Shown here: positions 16,315-36,220 of the stretch, one piece after another
Layout of the letters: each line of letters begins with the position of its first letter
Position numbering within the stretch: the first letter of the stretch is position 1
Assembly (NCBI GenBank): GCA_036169595.1
Contig: CM069765.1
Coordinates: forward strand, 7,541,001-7,605,000
DNA: 64,000 nucleotides
DNA from: Dictyostelium firmibasis
Lineage: Eukaryota; Evosea; Eumycetozoa; Dictyosteliales; Dictyosteliaceae
Reading direction: 5' to 3'
Notes under the pieces: model-generated
Database searches by the model: none
Told to the model about the DNA's origin: nothing
Seen by the model: only the letters and a program-made list of their open reading frames with translations
Made by a program: the position numbers and the translations under genes

Positions 16315-17036
16315 TTACTTTGATAATTTTAATATTGTACTAAATAATTGTATTCTTTGAGTAACATATTGTTGTTGACTTAGGTCCATTAATGATTTTG
16401 ATTGCCACATTGGTATTGTATTGTTTAATTTATCGATTGTAATATTTGATGTGTTACCATTTTTATAATCTTTAATATCATCGAATAGAATTTGTTTCAT
16501 TTGATAATCTTGTTCATAATTATTATATGTTATAGTCATAAATTCAATAAGATCAGTAATTGATAATTCTAATTTAGTTTTACCTCTATTACTAATAATC
16601 TAAATTGAATTTTGTTAATAAATTATAATAAAGTTATTCATATTGTATCTATATATATATATATATCTGAGATTATATTACAAAAATATATTACATTCAA
16701 ATCAATTAAATTATTTATATGAACTAGTTTTTTTGAAATTTCTAAAAGATTATTTAGTTTATTTAAATTATTATTTATACTCTCAATTGATCGTCTAATC
16801 GATTCAATTGGTTCTTTTATTCCAATTAAAAGTTGTTGTTGTTGTTCGGTTGTAGTTTTGGGTGTATTTGTTGATGAAGCACTTTCATCATCAATATTAT
16901 TACCCTCAACCTTTGAACAAAAATCTAATATCTTTTCAAATTGATCGCTTGATTCTTCATAGTAGTGATCTATCTCTGATTTAATATCTTGAAATTCATT
17001 GTAGTATTTTTGAATTTCAAGTAACGATATCTCCAT
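16315..17036 (-). CDS. CINP-like coiled-coil protein
   Basis: Two exons on the minus strand, 17036-16695 and 16599-16315, give 208 residues; human CINP (CDK2-interacting protein) has 212. The first half is coiled coil. The C-terminal half has the spacing of CINP: a helix like NNYEQDYQMKQILFDDIKD, then an IPMW motif, then QQQYVTQRIQLFSTIL, against human YRKELLLKRTVAKELAH, MW and a final Arg-containing helix. CINP acts with replication and checkpoint proteins, and recently in ribosome maturation. The match is by eye only; a generic coiled-coil protein remains possible. Confidence 0.6.
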
Positions 17037-17235
17037 TTTTCTTTTATTTCACGAAAAAAAAAAGGGAGCATTAAAAAAAAAAAAAAGTAAATTTTCAGTT
17101 TTTTTTTAAAATTTTTATAAATAAAAATAATTGGAGAAAAAAAAAGTTTGACTTTGGACTACCAAACAAAAATAATACCAAAACAAAACTATTTTTTTAT
17201 TTATATTTTAAAATAGATCAATTGATAGTTGAACT

Positions 17236-17562
17236 TTAATACTTTCTGAATGGTGGGTGACATGGTGGTGGTGGATGTGGATGACAGATTGGTTTTGGGC
17301 AACCACCTCCGGTTCCCCATGATTTTAATGGGCCTCCACCATTTCCACCGTATCCAGATACTTGATTATTAGTTAAATTCATACTATTTGAAGTGGAATT
17401 TGAGATTACTGATTCATTTGAACCATTCAAACCATTTCCAAGGTTAGTGATTGAATCTAAAAATTTTAATTAAAATAAAAAAAAAAAAAAAAAAATTAAT
17501 AAAACTAATTAAATATATTAAATTTTTTTTTCAAATAAATTTTAATTACTTAGAATTGTCAT
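17236..17562 (-). CDS. HssA/2C-like mini-protein, copy 1
   Basis: A 13-nt first exon (17562-17550, MTIL plus one base) is spliced to 17456-17236, giving 77 residues: MTILNSITNLGNG, a Ser/Asn-rich part, GYGGNGGGP, then GGGCPKPICHPHPPPPCHPP. The MTIL start, the intron after the 13th base and the glycine-rich body are hallmarks of the Dictyostelium HssA-like family. The C-terminal Cys/His/Pro block is unusual for that family. A closely similar paralogue lies at 20329-20630 in the same orientation. The function is unknown; relatives are expressed in development. Confidence 0.75.
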
Positions 17563-17601
17563 TATATATTTTTAATATATTTTTTTTAAATTTTTAATAA
17601 C

Positions 17602-17986
<385 letters not shown>

Positions 17987-18348
17987 GTACTATTACTTCT
18001 ACTACTGCTCATACTGTTTCAGTCCCTTTTTTTTACAAAAAGATTAATAGATATTTTTTATTTTTATTGAAAAATAAATGAAATTATAAGGTATGATTAA
18101 GAAAAAATTAATTAAAAAAAAAGATTATTTTTATTAATTCATTCAACTAAAAAATTTAAAAAAAAAATTCAAATATAATAAAAAAAAAATGAAATTAATA
18201 TATTAAATTCAGGATCATAGAAAGCACTTAAATTTATTTTTAGAAAATATATATTTTAATAATATCTTTTTTTTTTTCAAAATTTTTTATTTTTATTTTT
18301 ATTTTTTTTTTTTCAATATTTCAATTTTTTATTTTCACTATACACAAA

Positions 18349-19584
18349 ATGATAAAAAACCAAGACACATTTTTTTCAGTTTGGAGAAATTTAGTAATTA
18401 GAAATGTTATACTTTATCATTTAAAATTATATAAAAAATGTAGAAGAAAATCTTTTAAAGATATTAAACAATTTAGAGAATATAAAAAAAGAGAATACAT
18501 AGAGAAATTAATATTAGAACCTCAAAATAATAATCAAGATTACAGAGTTATAAGAGAGAAGGATATACCATACTCTGTCAAACATTTGAAATTGTATAGT
18601 ATTATAGGAATTGAATCATTTGTTAGCAACAATCATTTTAACCTAATTAAATTATACATTGATTGTATATCAGTAGTGAATCGATTTACTGTTGGTTTAT
18701 TACCTTTAAGTATTTTAGAGTTATCATTATTAAATTATAAATTTGAAATCGATGAAATTGGAATATTACCATGTAATTTAAAGAGATTTGAAGTTTTATT
18801 TAAAGAAGATCATTATTATTATTTATATTCAAATTCAAATATTCAGCAAAAGAAATATTTACCTATTGAAGTTGGGTGCATACCTGAATCAGTTGAACAT
18901 ATCTATTATACAGGTTTTTATTTTTTTTCATCATTAAAAGAGGGTGTATTACCAAAGAATTTAAAATCAATAGAATTTTCAAAATCATTCGATCAAACTT
19001 TGGTACCTGGTTTATTACCAAACTCATTAGAGTCAATTAAATTTGGTTGGTATTTTACAAATAAAAAAGAACCTTTAACAAAAGGTATGCTACCAGATTC
19101 ATTGAAATCAATCATTTTCAGATCATTTTTTAATACCAAAATTGAAGATGGTGCACTTCCAACCTCTTTAAAGTATTTAAGATTCGGTAGATGCTATGAA
19201 CATCCATTAACACCCAATACTTTACCACTAAACTTAGAATCTTTAACACTTGGTCATAAATATGATACTCAAATACCATTGGGAATATTATCGAAATTAA
19301 ACTCTTTAAAAACTTTAGTATTAGGTAGTTGCTATAATTCAATAATTATTCCTTCCTCATTACCAAATTCTTTAACATTTTTAAAATTTTCTATAAAATA
19401 TAATCAATCAATAGATATAGATTCAGTATTACCAAAATCTTTAAAAACTTTAGTTTTCAATGAAAACACTTTAACTTATAACTCATTAATTAAAATTCTT
19501 CACTCAAATAAAAACAATACCATTTCAAAAAAAAAAAATATTTATAATTTACCTTCAATTGTAACTATAAATATTAATCGATAA
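18349..19584 (+). CDS. FNIP repeat-containing protein
   Basis: A single exon gives 411 residues. The N-terminus (FFSVWRNLVIRNVILYHLKL) matches the start of many Dictyostelium FNIP proteins. From about residue 75 to the end there are roughly ten 22-residue FNIP units with LP-x-SL-x-x-L-x-F-G phasing, for example LPNSLESIKFGWYF, LPDSLKSIIFRSFF and LPTSLKYLRFGRCY. FNIP repeats are leucine-rich-repeat relatives and probably form a protein-binding solenoid. The family is greatly expanded in dictyostelids and functions are mostly unknown. Confidence 0.88.
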   Translation: MIKNQDTFFSVWRNLVIRNVILYHLKLYKKCRRKSFKDIKQFREYKKREYIEKLILEPQNNNQDYRVIREKDIPYSVKHLKLYSIIGIESFVSNNHFNLIKLYIDCISVVNRFTVGLLPLSILELSLLNYKFEIDEIGILPCNLKRFEVLFKEDHYYYLYSNSNIQQKKYLPIEVGCIPESVEHIYYTGFYFFSSLKEGVLPKNLKSIEFSKSFDQTLVPGLLPNSLESIKFGWYFTNKKEPLTKGMLPDSLKSIIFRSFFNTKIEDGALPTSLKYLRFGRCYEHPLTPNTLPLNLESLTLGHKYDTQIPLGILSKLNSLKTLVLGSCYNSIIIPSSLPNSLTFLKFSIKYNQSIDIDSVLPKSLKTLVFNENTLTYNSLIKILHSNKNNTISKKKNIYNLPSIVTININR

Positions 19585-20328
19585 GGTTTTAAATAGGTTT
19601 TTTTAAATTTTTTTACTATGCTCTTATATTGTGAAGGTGGCTGATAGAATTTATAAAACTAAACGATATCAAATAATTAAAAAGAAACATTGGATATATA
19701 ATAAAAACAATAACAATAGAAGCTATGAATTCAACTGATAGAGATATATACAAATTTAATAAAAAAATACTTTTATTAATAAAATCTTCAAATGATTTTA
19801 AGAAATTGTAATTGGCTTCATTTGGATTTGGAGCAGCCTATCCAAATCTGCGTCACTATTAAGACCACTAGTGCACCACTTGATATAACATTCAAATGAA
19901 CAACGAAATACATATTATATTTGTTTATAATTCTGTAAATATTTTGTTTTTAAATATCTGTTTTTATAAAATGATTTTTTTTAATTTTTTAATTTTTTTT
20001 ATTTTTAATAATATTAACATTGGTTTATTTAAAGCAATATATATAAATATGAATATATAATTATATGGAACATACATAGCAGATTAGCACAAAATTTAGT
20101 TAATGTTAATACCAAAATACAGTAATTAAATAATGGATGGCAATAATAATAATACCAATATTTCCCATCCAAATCGTATGGTTTGTGGGCATGAACTATA
20201 TATATATATATTTTTACCCAAAAAAAAATTTTAAATAATAAATGAAGATATTAAAAAATTTAAAATTAATAAAAACAATTAATTATATTTAAAGTTTTAT
20301 TTTTTAATTTATTACGATCGAAAAAATT
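19585..20328. other. intergenic region with a structured island
   Basis: This stretch is mostly A/T-rich. The island 19800-19905 is clearly less A/T-rich than its surroundings. It contains the perfect inverted repeat ATTTGGAT/ATCCAAAT (19820-19827, 19840-19847). A short open frame starts at an ATG near 20133 (DGNNNNTNISHPNRMVCGHE) but has no recognisable family. Confidence 0.4.
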
Positions 20329-20630
20329 CTAATACTTTCTGCATGGTGGGTGACATGGTGGTGGATGTGGATGACAGATTGGTTTTGGACAGCCACCTCC
20401 GGTTCCCCATGATTTTGATGGGCCTCCACCATTTCCTCCATATCCGGATACTTGGTTACCAGTTAAACCCATACAATTTGAAGTGGAACCTGAGATTTCT
20501 GCATTATTTGAACTGTTTGAACCATTTCCAAGGTTAGTAATTGAATCTAAAAAAAAAAAAAAATTTAATTAATAAAAAAAAACTAAAAAAAAATTATAGT
20601 TTTATAATTCTATATACTAATAATTGTCAT
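20329..20630 (-). CDS. HssA/2C-like mini-protein, copy 2
   Basis: This has the same two-exon design as copy 1: 20630-20618 (13 nt) joined to 20546-20329, giving 76 residues. The sequence runs MTIINSITNLGNG, a Ser/Asn-rich part, GYGGNGGGP, then GGGCPKPICHPHPPPCHPPC and RKY. It is about 80% identical to copy 1 and even the intron position is shared, so the pair arose by duplication with the FNIP gene now between them. Upstream (about 20850-20905) is a mixed-sequence promoter candidate with a TATA-like TTTTTATAGG on the minus strand. Confidence 0.75.
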
Positions 20631-21101
20631 TTTATGATTTATTTAGATAATACAATTTTTTTTTTTATTTTCTTTTTATAGTTTTTTTTTTTCAAAAATT
20701 AAGACATACATTTCTAAAAATTGAAAAATCATACGCACATTATCTAAAATGAGTGACTTTTATTATTTTTTTTAAAAGGAATCCCATTTCACTCTTTTTT
20801 TTTTTTTAGTTTTGAACCAAATTTTTTTTTTTTCTATTGATTTTCATTTGTTTTTCACACAAACATAAAAGGGACCTATAAAAAGTTCACAAACTCACCG
20901 TTTAAATAAAAAAATCAAAAATTGTTCAAATAGTTTTTTTTTTCTTCAATTTTTAACATTTATATATAAATATATAAAATTAACAAATACCTTATAAAGA
21001 AAAATAAAAATTTCAAAATTGTTAAAAACAATATTTAATTAATAAAGATATAGACATAGTACCACCAATTGATGTAAACATTTGATATTAATAAGCTAAT
21101 T

Positions 21102-21215
21102 ATCGAAACAGATTTTGCAGTTATTTCAAAGAATGTTATTGATATCAATACTAAAGATTCAATTCTAATTTTTAAAGGTGAAATGAAAATAGTTGGACAA
21201 CCAGAGCAAATCTAA
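21102..21215 (+). pseudogene. coding-like relic
   Basis: An open segment with typical Dictyostelium codon use reads IETDFAVISKNVIDINTKD, then SILIFKGEMKIVGQPEQ, before a stop. There is no start codon and the upstream frame is closed, so it looks like the 3' remnant of a lost gene. I do not recognise the family. Confidence 0.35.
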
Positions 21216-21416
21216 GTTTTTTCAAAGTTTTTTCCTAATTCTTGTAATTTATGTTTTTAATTTTTTATTGACTTTAATTATATAAAAAAATATTCATAAA
21301 AACAAATTATTATTAATAAAGATTTTAAATTTTTATAAATGATGATAAATAACTTTATTAAATATAAATTTTTTTGTTTTAATATTACAGTAATTAATTT
21401 ACTCTCTAAAAATTAA

Positions 21417-21686
21417 TTTTACATTAAACCGAAATTTGGTCTTGTGAATAATAAGTTTTCAGTTTTTAATGCAGAGTATTCATTTAATGTAACAGAATTT
21501 AATTTGTTTCCTTTTGAATCGATATTTGAACTATGGATATTGATACTACAGTTTGAAAATAATTTAGAAAAGGAGTCTATTTTTTTTATAAAATTTTCAT
21601 TAGTAAATAAATCTATTTATAAAATCATATCCATTGAAACCTACCAAATAACATTTTTTTTTTATAATTATTTCTTTCAATTTTAA
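21417..21686 (+). pseudogene. fragment resembling the N-terminus of a dictyostelid F-box/repeat protein
   Basis: A stop-to-stop frame of 89 codons lacks an early ATG. It includes FNAEYSFNVTEFNLFPFESI and ESIFFIKFSLVNKSIYKIIS, which resemble F-box-like starts of large dictyostelid families. With no start and no continuation it is most likely a gene fragment. Confidence 0.35.
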
Positions 21687-22105
21687 AATTAAATAATAAA
21701 ATAATTTCAAAATTTTCTGTCAACCCTATTTATATTTGATTTGTTTACCCCATTTTACCAAATTATTACAAAAAATATTATTTTTAAATTAAAATTACTA
21801 TTTATTATTAAAAAAAAAAAATCTATAAATAATAAATCTGCAAGATTATAAAAAGATCGATTTTTTAAAAGTATTTGAAAAAAAAAATATAAAACACACA
21901 CCAAAATTTTAAACAATAATCAAAAAATTTAAAAAATCAATTAAAATAAATGATAACATTAAAAATTAAATAATTTAAACATTTAAAAACGACATTGTCC
22001 TTTAATATTTTATAAACGGATCCGTTTTTTTTTTTTTTTTTTTTAGTTTATGTTCTGTTCTGTTTTGTTTGTTTTTTTTTTTATAGTTTATTTGTTTTTT
22101 TAATT

Positions 22106-30871
<8,766 letters not shown>

Positions 30872-31917
30872 TCTATGTATATGCAAATGGATGTATTCAG
30901 ATATCTTTTTTTTTTTCTTTTTTTTTTAATCTTTAAATTTATATGTCGTTAATCATATTATGATTTGTATATATGTAAATATCTCTCAAACTCTATCCCT
31001 CTATCACTTTCTCTCTATGTCTGTTTTTGATTTCTATGTATTTAATTAATTATTATTTTTATAAAATAATTATGGTAATTTATATTGTGTTACTATTACT
31101 TTACTGTTATTACTATTATTGATTATTGAAAAAATAATTATAATATGCTTTTATAAAAAAAAATTTTGGTTTTTTTTTTTTTTTTTTTTTTCAAAAAAAA
31201 AAATTAATCTTTATAATTTTTTTATATCTGTACTAAGGATTGTGGCATAAATATGACCTTAATTATTATTAAATCATTAAAAAAATAAAAATAAATAAAA
31301 AATTAATTAAATATGAATAAAAAAAAAAAGAAAAAAAAAAAAAAAAAAAAAAAATATTTGAAAACAAATAAAAAAAATAATAATTAAAAAAAAAAAAAAA
31401 AAAGAAAAAAATTTCAAAAAAAAAAATTTTATTTTTATTTTTTTTTTTTTTTTTTTTTTTTTTTATTTTTGGCAAATAAGTTCAATTTAATTTTCAAATT
31501 TCTTAAAATCTTTATTTATTTAGAAAGATTATAAGTTTCATAATTCTACAAAGATTGAATTGAAATTGATTTATGTGATTTCTAAATTTTTTAATTTATT
31601 CTACAAAAATGAAGTTCAAAGTTATTTTTTTAAAAAAAAAAAATTTTAATTAAATTTTTCTATTTTTTTTTTAATATTTGATTTTAACAGAAAAAAATAT
31701 TTATTTATTTAAAATTATCTATCGTTTATTAAATATTTTCTTTTCCTAGTTTGGTTAACCAAAATTTTTGAAAAAATAAAAAAAAAATAATTAAATAAAA
31801 ATAAAAATAATAATTGGTTGATACAGTTCACAAAAATTTTTTTTATTTTTTTTTTTTATTTTTTTTAATTTTTTTTCAATTTTTTTTTTTTTTTTTAAAA
31901 AAATTTCATAAATTTTT

Positions 31918-31949
<32 letters not shown>

Positions 31950-32229
31950 TTGCCTCCATCAACACCATTACAGTAAATTTAATAAATAAATAGATTAAAG
32001 TTTTTTCATCTATATATTTGAATCCTCAAATTTACACATTAAATTAATTAATACAATATATTAATAGCTAAAAAAAAAGAGAAGAAAATTTTTTTTTTTT
32101 TTTTTTTTTCCTAATTACCATCTTGTGTGCTTGGTCAAAACAACAACTACAACAATAATAGTAACCAACCATCATAATAACCCAAGAAACATAATAACCA
32201 ATATCAATAGAAGTAATAATAAATAAAAA
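30872..32229. other. divergent promoter region between med12 and the LSM14-like gene
   Basis: This 1.36-kb region has extreme A/T content with many homopolymers (31180-31460, 31840-31950, 32080-32110). Pyrimidine-rich mixed sequence at 30980-31030 and a CAACAACTACAACAATAATAG segment at 32140-32160 are the likely leaders. No gene or RNA gene is visible. Confidence 0.5.
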
Positions 32230-32368
32230 ATGGCTACACCATACATAGGTGCTAAAATAGTATTAATCTCAAAAAGTCTTGTTAGATATGAGGGTATTCT
32301 TTATACCATCGATCCAAATGATAATACCTTATCTTTAAAAAATGGTATGTTTTTTAATCTAATGAACT

Positions 32369-32400
<32 letters not shown>

Positions 32401-32427
32401 TATATATTATTCCTTAGATCAAAGTTT

Positions 32428-32468
<41 letters not shown>

Positions 32469-34393
32469 TTCCTCCTTTTTTTTTCAAAAATTTCCCAACT
32501 AACCCCAAATTTTCTTTTTTTTTCTTTAATATTTTTTAATATGATTACTATCATTAATTTTCTTTTTAAATAACTTACATAGTTAAATCATTTGGTACTG
32601 AAGGAAGAAAACAACAAGGTGTTCAAGTTCCGCCATCAGCAGAAATTTTTGATTACATTGTTTTCAAGAGTACAGATATTATTGATCTCAATATTTGTGA
32701 TTACCCAACCACTCCAACAGATGACAAATTAACAACATCAAAGTCAACCACCACATCTAGTACACCATCTTCAACAACCAGTACACCACATTTAACAACA
32801 CCAAGTGGTAAACCAACTTCAACACCATCACCAAATGGAGTTTCCAATCAACCAACTCAACAACCAACTCAACAACAACAACCAACTCAACAACAACCAA
32901 CTCAACAACAACAACAACAACCAACTCAACAACAACCAGCTCAACAACAATCACCACAACAACCAATGGGTATGAATGGCGGTATTCCAAATTTCCAACA
33001 ATATGGAAACTACTCGAATCAACCACAATATAGCAACTACCCACAATTTATGCCACCATATGGTGGTATGCCAATGTACAGTCCATACATGAACTACTAC
33101 CCATATGGCTATGGTATGCCACAAGGCCAACCAATGAATCAACCACCATATGGTGTTTATAAACCACCAGCAGCTGTTCCAGTGACCCCTCTTGCCAATC
33201 AACAACCACATCAACCAACCATTTCTAATACCACCCCAACCGTCGCTCCCGTTGCACCATCAACCACCACTCCAGCAGTTTCAACTCCAGCTCAAACTCC
33301 AACAGCAACTTCAACAACTACCCCAGCTGTAACAACACCGGCCACCGTAGCACCAGTTACACCACAACCAACAACCTCAAAGCCAGCTGCAGTCACCCCA
33401 GCTGTTTCAACCCCAACACCAACCCCAGTACCAGTTGTTTCAGCTCCAACCCCAACCCCAACCCCAGCACCAGCACCAGCACCAGCACCAGTTACTCCAA
33501 CTCCAACAGTCAGAGTTGACCCATCAAGTGGCCCAATTACCGCTGCCGCTGTTGTTGCTGCTGCCACAGGTATCGCAGGTATTCAAGGAACAACTACATC
33601 TGCACCAAACACAAACACACCAAATAATCAAAGATTCAACAATCAATACAATCAAAACAGAAACAACACAAGATACCAAGGTAATAATAATAATAACCAT
33701 AACAACCAAAACAGAACACCGGTTAATGGTCAAACACAAGTACAAAACCAACACCATCATCATCAACAACAACAACAACAACAGCAACAACAACAACAAC
33801 AACAACAATTTAGAAAGAGATACAACAATAACAATCAATCAATATCTCCAAATAACAATGTACCATCAACAAACAATAACTTCCAACAAAGAGGAAACAA
33901 CTATAAAAAACATCACAACCAACCAAAAACCACCAAAGAATCATTGGAAGAATTTGATTTTGAATTATCAAACTCTAAATTTAGCAAGGATAAATTGGCC
34001 GAAGAATTCACCACTACAGAAATCACTAGCAATAGTATCTCCAGCAGCATTAGCAGTACCTCTGGTTTGAACGAGGATGAAATTGAGGAGTCTGCAATCG
34101 AAGCCATCACAAGTGGTATCTCTCATTTACCAACCTACTCACCAACCAGCTTCTTTGATAGTATTTCATGTGAAGCTTTGGAGAAGGCAAACGAAGGTCA
34201 AGGTCAAGGTAAATCAAAATCACTCTACGAACAAAGAAAAATCGATCAAGAAACCTTTGGTGTTTCATCAGTTAGATATGGAAGAGGTGGTAGAGGTGGA
34301 AGAGGTGGTAGACATAACACAAGCCATAGATACTATAACAATAGTAACTCTACCCAAAACAAAACAAATACATTTCAACAAAAAACTCAATAA
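32230..34393 (+). CDS. LSM14/Scd6/RAP55-family RNP-granule protein
   Basis: Two exons, 32230-32344 and 32583-34393, give 641 residues. LSM14 proteins bind mRNA, contact the decapping machinery and assemble P-bodies. The N-terminal LSm domain ([20 protein letters not shown] to the family signature [10 protein letters not shown] and [16 protein letters not shown]) is split by the intron. A Gln/Pro/Thr-rich linker follows. Then come the FDF motif ([20 protein letters not shown], ~residue 490), an FFD box ([15 protein letters not shown], ~560), a TFG box ([12 protein letters not shown]) and a C-terminal RGG stretch. All family domains are present in canonical order. Proline/threonine repeats (33290-33520) are less A/T-rich than their surroundings. 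Confidence 0.92.
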
Positions 34394-34651
34394 TTTTATT
34401 AATTAATAATAATACAAAAAAAAAAAAAAATACAAAAAAAAAAACAATTATATTTTTGAGCGATCAAATATTTCATTCAAAAACAAAATACAAAACAAAA
34501 TAATAATTTTTTTTTTTAAGAAGAAAATAAAAAAAAAATAATAATAATAATAATAAAATACAAGAATAAACAAATAATAGTCTATATGAAACAAATTAAA
34601 TAAAATAAAAAAAAAATTAAAAAAAAATAAATGTTAAAAAATTCATTCAAT

Positions 34652-35368
34652 TTATTTTCCTTTACTTTGAGATCTAGTTTTAATTGTTGAAATGGCAGGA
34701 GTGAATGATAGGGATGTAGGAGGTGATGGAGATGGAGATGGAGTTGATTTAGTTTTTTTTACTTTTTTAGAAGAGATTGTTGTGGTAGTGGTAGTGGTAG
34801 TTGTTTTTGTGGCTTTTTTCTTCTTTACAATGGTTGGAGTACCTGCTTGAGATTTTGGAGGTAACCAACTTGGCCATTCCACTCCTTTATAACTTGAGAA
34901 ATGTAACTTTTCACCTATGTAATAATTTCTATAAGAGGAAACAACATCGGTCCAACAATTGGTTGGAACAACTTTATAAGTGTCTGGCATACAAAGTGGC
35001 ATAATTGGTGCTGGAGCAGTAGTTTTTGGTAATTGTGTTGGGTAGTTATTTGTTAAAAAGTCCATATGGGTTTTACATGAATGGATTTTACCATATCTGG
35101 TGGTATATTCTTGTAATAAACTATGACAATAGTCGGAAACAATGTCATAGGTTTTGTTATTAGTTCTGACCCATTTTGTGAGTGGATGGTTAGTATGTGT
35201 AAGTTTCATTGGATTTGGTGCTTTTAATTTCCAATCTGAAGTTGGCTCCATTAAATGCCAAGTACTATAAAGAAGTTGAGTTGCTTCTAAGATTAATTTT
35301 ACAACATGTTTATCATTATGATATCTTGCACTTGTAGATGCAACTAAATCTAAATAAAAAAGATTCAT
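34652..35368 (-). CDS. phage/bacterial-type protein of the 'pyrimidine dimer DNA glycosylase' annotation group
   Basis: A single exon gives 238 residues. The first ~180 residues form a compact domain with the pattern known from many phage and some bacterial and giant-virus proteins: a start MNLFYLD, then YHNDKHVVKLILEATQLL, NHPLTKWVR, CHSLLQEYTTRYGKIHSC, MPDTYKV and YRNYYIGEKLHF ending in EWPSWLPP. Phage members are sometimes annotated as pyrimidine dimer DNA glycosylase; biochemical support for that name is thin. The last ~60 residues are Lys/Thr/Ser/Pro-rich, a likely eukaryotic nuclear tail. Absence of introns and the phage-like taxonomy suggest lateral acquisition. It is convergent with the LSM14-like gene. 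Confidence 0.72.
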   Translation of the reverse strand: MNLFYLDLVASTSARYHNDKHVVKLILEATQLLYSTWHLMEPTSDWKLKAPNPMKLTHTNHPLTKWVRTNNKTYDIVSDYCHSLLQEYTTRYGKIHSCKTHMDFLTNNYPTQLPKTTAPAPIMPLCMPDTYKVVPTNCWTDVVSSYRNYYIGEKLHFSSYKGVEWPSWLPPKSQAGTPTIVKKKKATKTTTTTTTTTISSKKVKKTKSTPSPSPSPPTSLSFTPAISTIKTRSQSKGK

Positions 35369-35485
35369 TATTTTTTATTTTTATTTTTTTCAATAATTTG
35401 TAAAAATAAAAATAATTGGGCACAAAAAATAAATTAAAAAAAAAAAAGATTATGTTTGGTGTATTGTTTTTATTAATTAATTTTT

Positions 35486-35536
<51 letters not shown>

Positions 35537-36220
35537 TTTTTGTTGATTTGGTGAATTAATTTTGGAAATGAATTCACAAATAAAAAAAAAAAAATATAAA
35601 AAAAATTAAATTAAAATTAAAAACAAATAAAAAAAAAAAAATAAAAAAATGAAAAATAAAAAAATTTGAAAAAAATAAAATTAAATGTTGTCATTTTGGA
35701 AAAACAACAAATTCTTGTAATTAATTAATGAATCATAGGTTTTTATTTTTACAATTTTTATTTTTTATTTTTTTTTTATTTTTAATTTTTTTCTTTTTAA
35801 AGATTTAAATAAAGTTTTTTTTTTTTAAAATGTTTTTTTTCAAATACAATAACATATAATTCATTTTTTTTATAATGATTAAGTGTTTAAATACTTGAAG
35901 TTATCGGATTGATACTATGGCCACAGAACATAAAGGAACAGAATACGTTCTTATGCAAAAATAAAGTAACGAAATCGTTCTGCGTTCGATTTTCAACTTT
36001 CTTTTCTCACCTTTTTATTTTATTTTTTTTTTTTTAAAAAAAATAAAAATAAAAATAAAAAAAAAAAATAAAAATAAAAATAAAAAAATCTTGCAAAAAT
36101 TTTTAAACAAAAAAAATTTTATTCGCTTTTTTTTTTTTTTTATTTATCTTTTAGTTTAAAGTTTTTTTTTTATTTTTATTTTTATTTTTATTTTTATTTT
36201 ATATAATACAGATTGAGAGA
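35369..36220. other. divergent intergenic region
   Basis: A TTTA tetranucleotide repeat lies at about 35485-35540. A/T homopolymers fill most of the rest. One unusual mixed-sequence island (35884-35996) is listed separately. Confidence 0.5.
35884..35996. ncRNA. candidate structured RNA or relic
   Basis: This ~110-bp island of balanced composition sits in an otherwise A/T-homopolymer spacer. It contains a perfect hairpin AACGA-AA-TCGTT and a possible GAAC-(7 nt)-GTTC hairpin. No open frame, tRNA boxes or clear C/D or H/ACA boxes are visible, and strand is unknown. It could be a small RNA gene, a promoter block or a decayed element. Confidence 0.2.

Larger units (their letters stand above)
20631..22105. 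other. gene-poor region with relics
   Basis: About 1.5 kb contains no complete gene. Two coding-like fragments (21102-21215 and 21417-21686) are listed separately. The rest is A/T-rich. A stretch at 20850-20910 is probably the HssA-like promoter. Confidence 0.5.

Noticed and set aside
31269-31475. Minus-strand Lys/Phe-rich frame
   Set aside because: Generated by A and T homopolymers; low complexity without gene signals.
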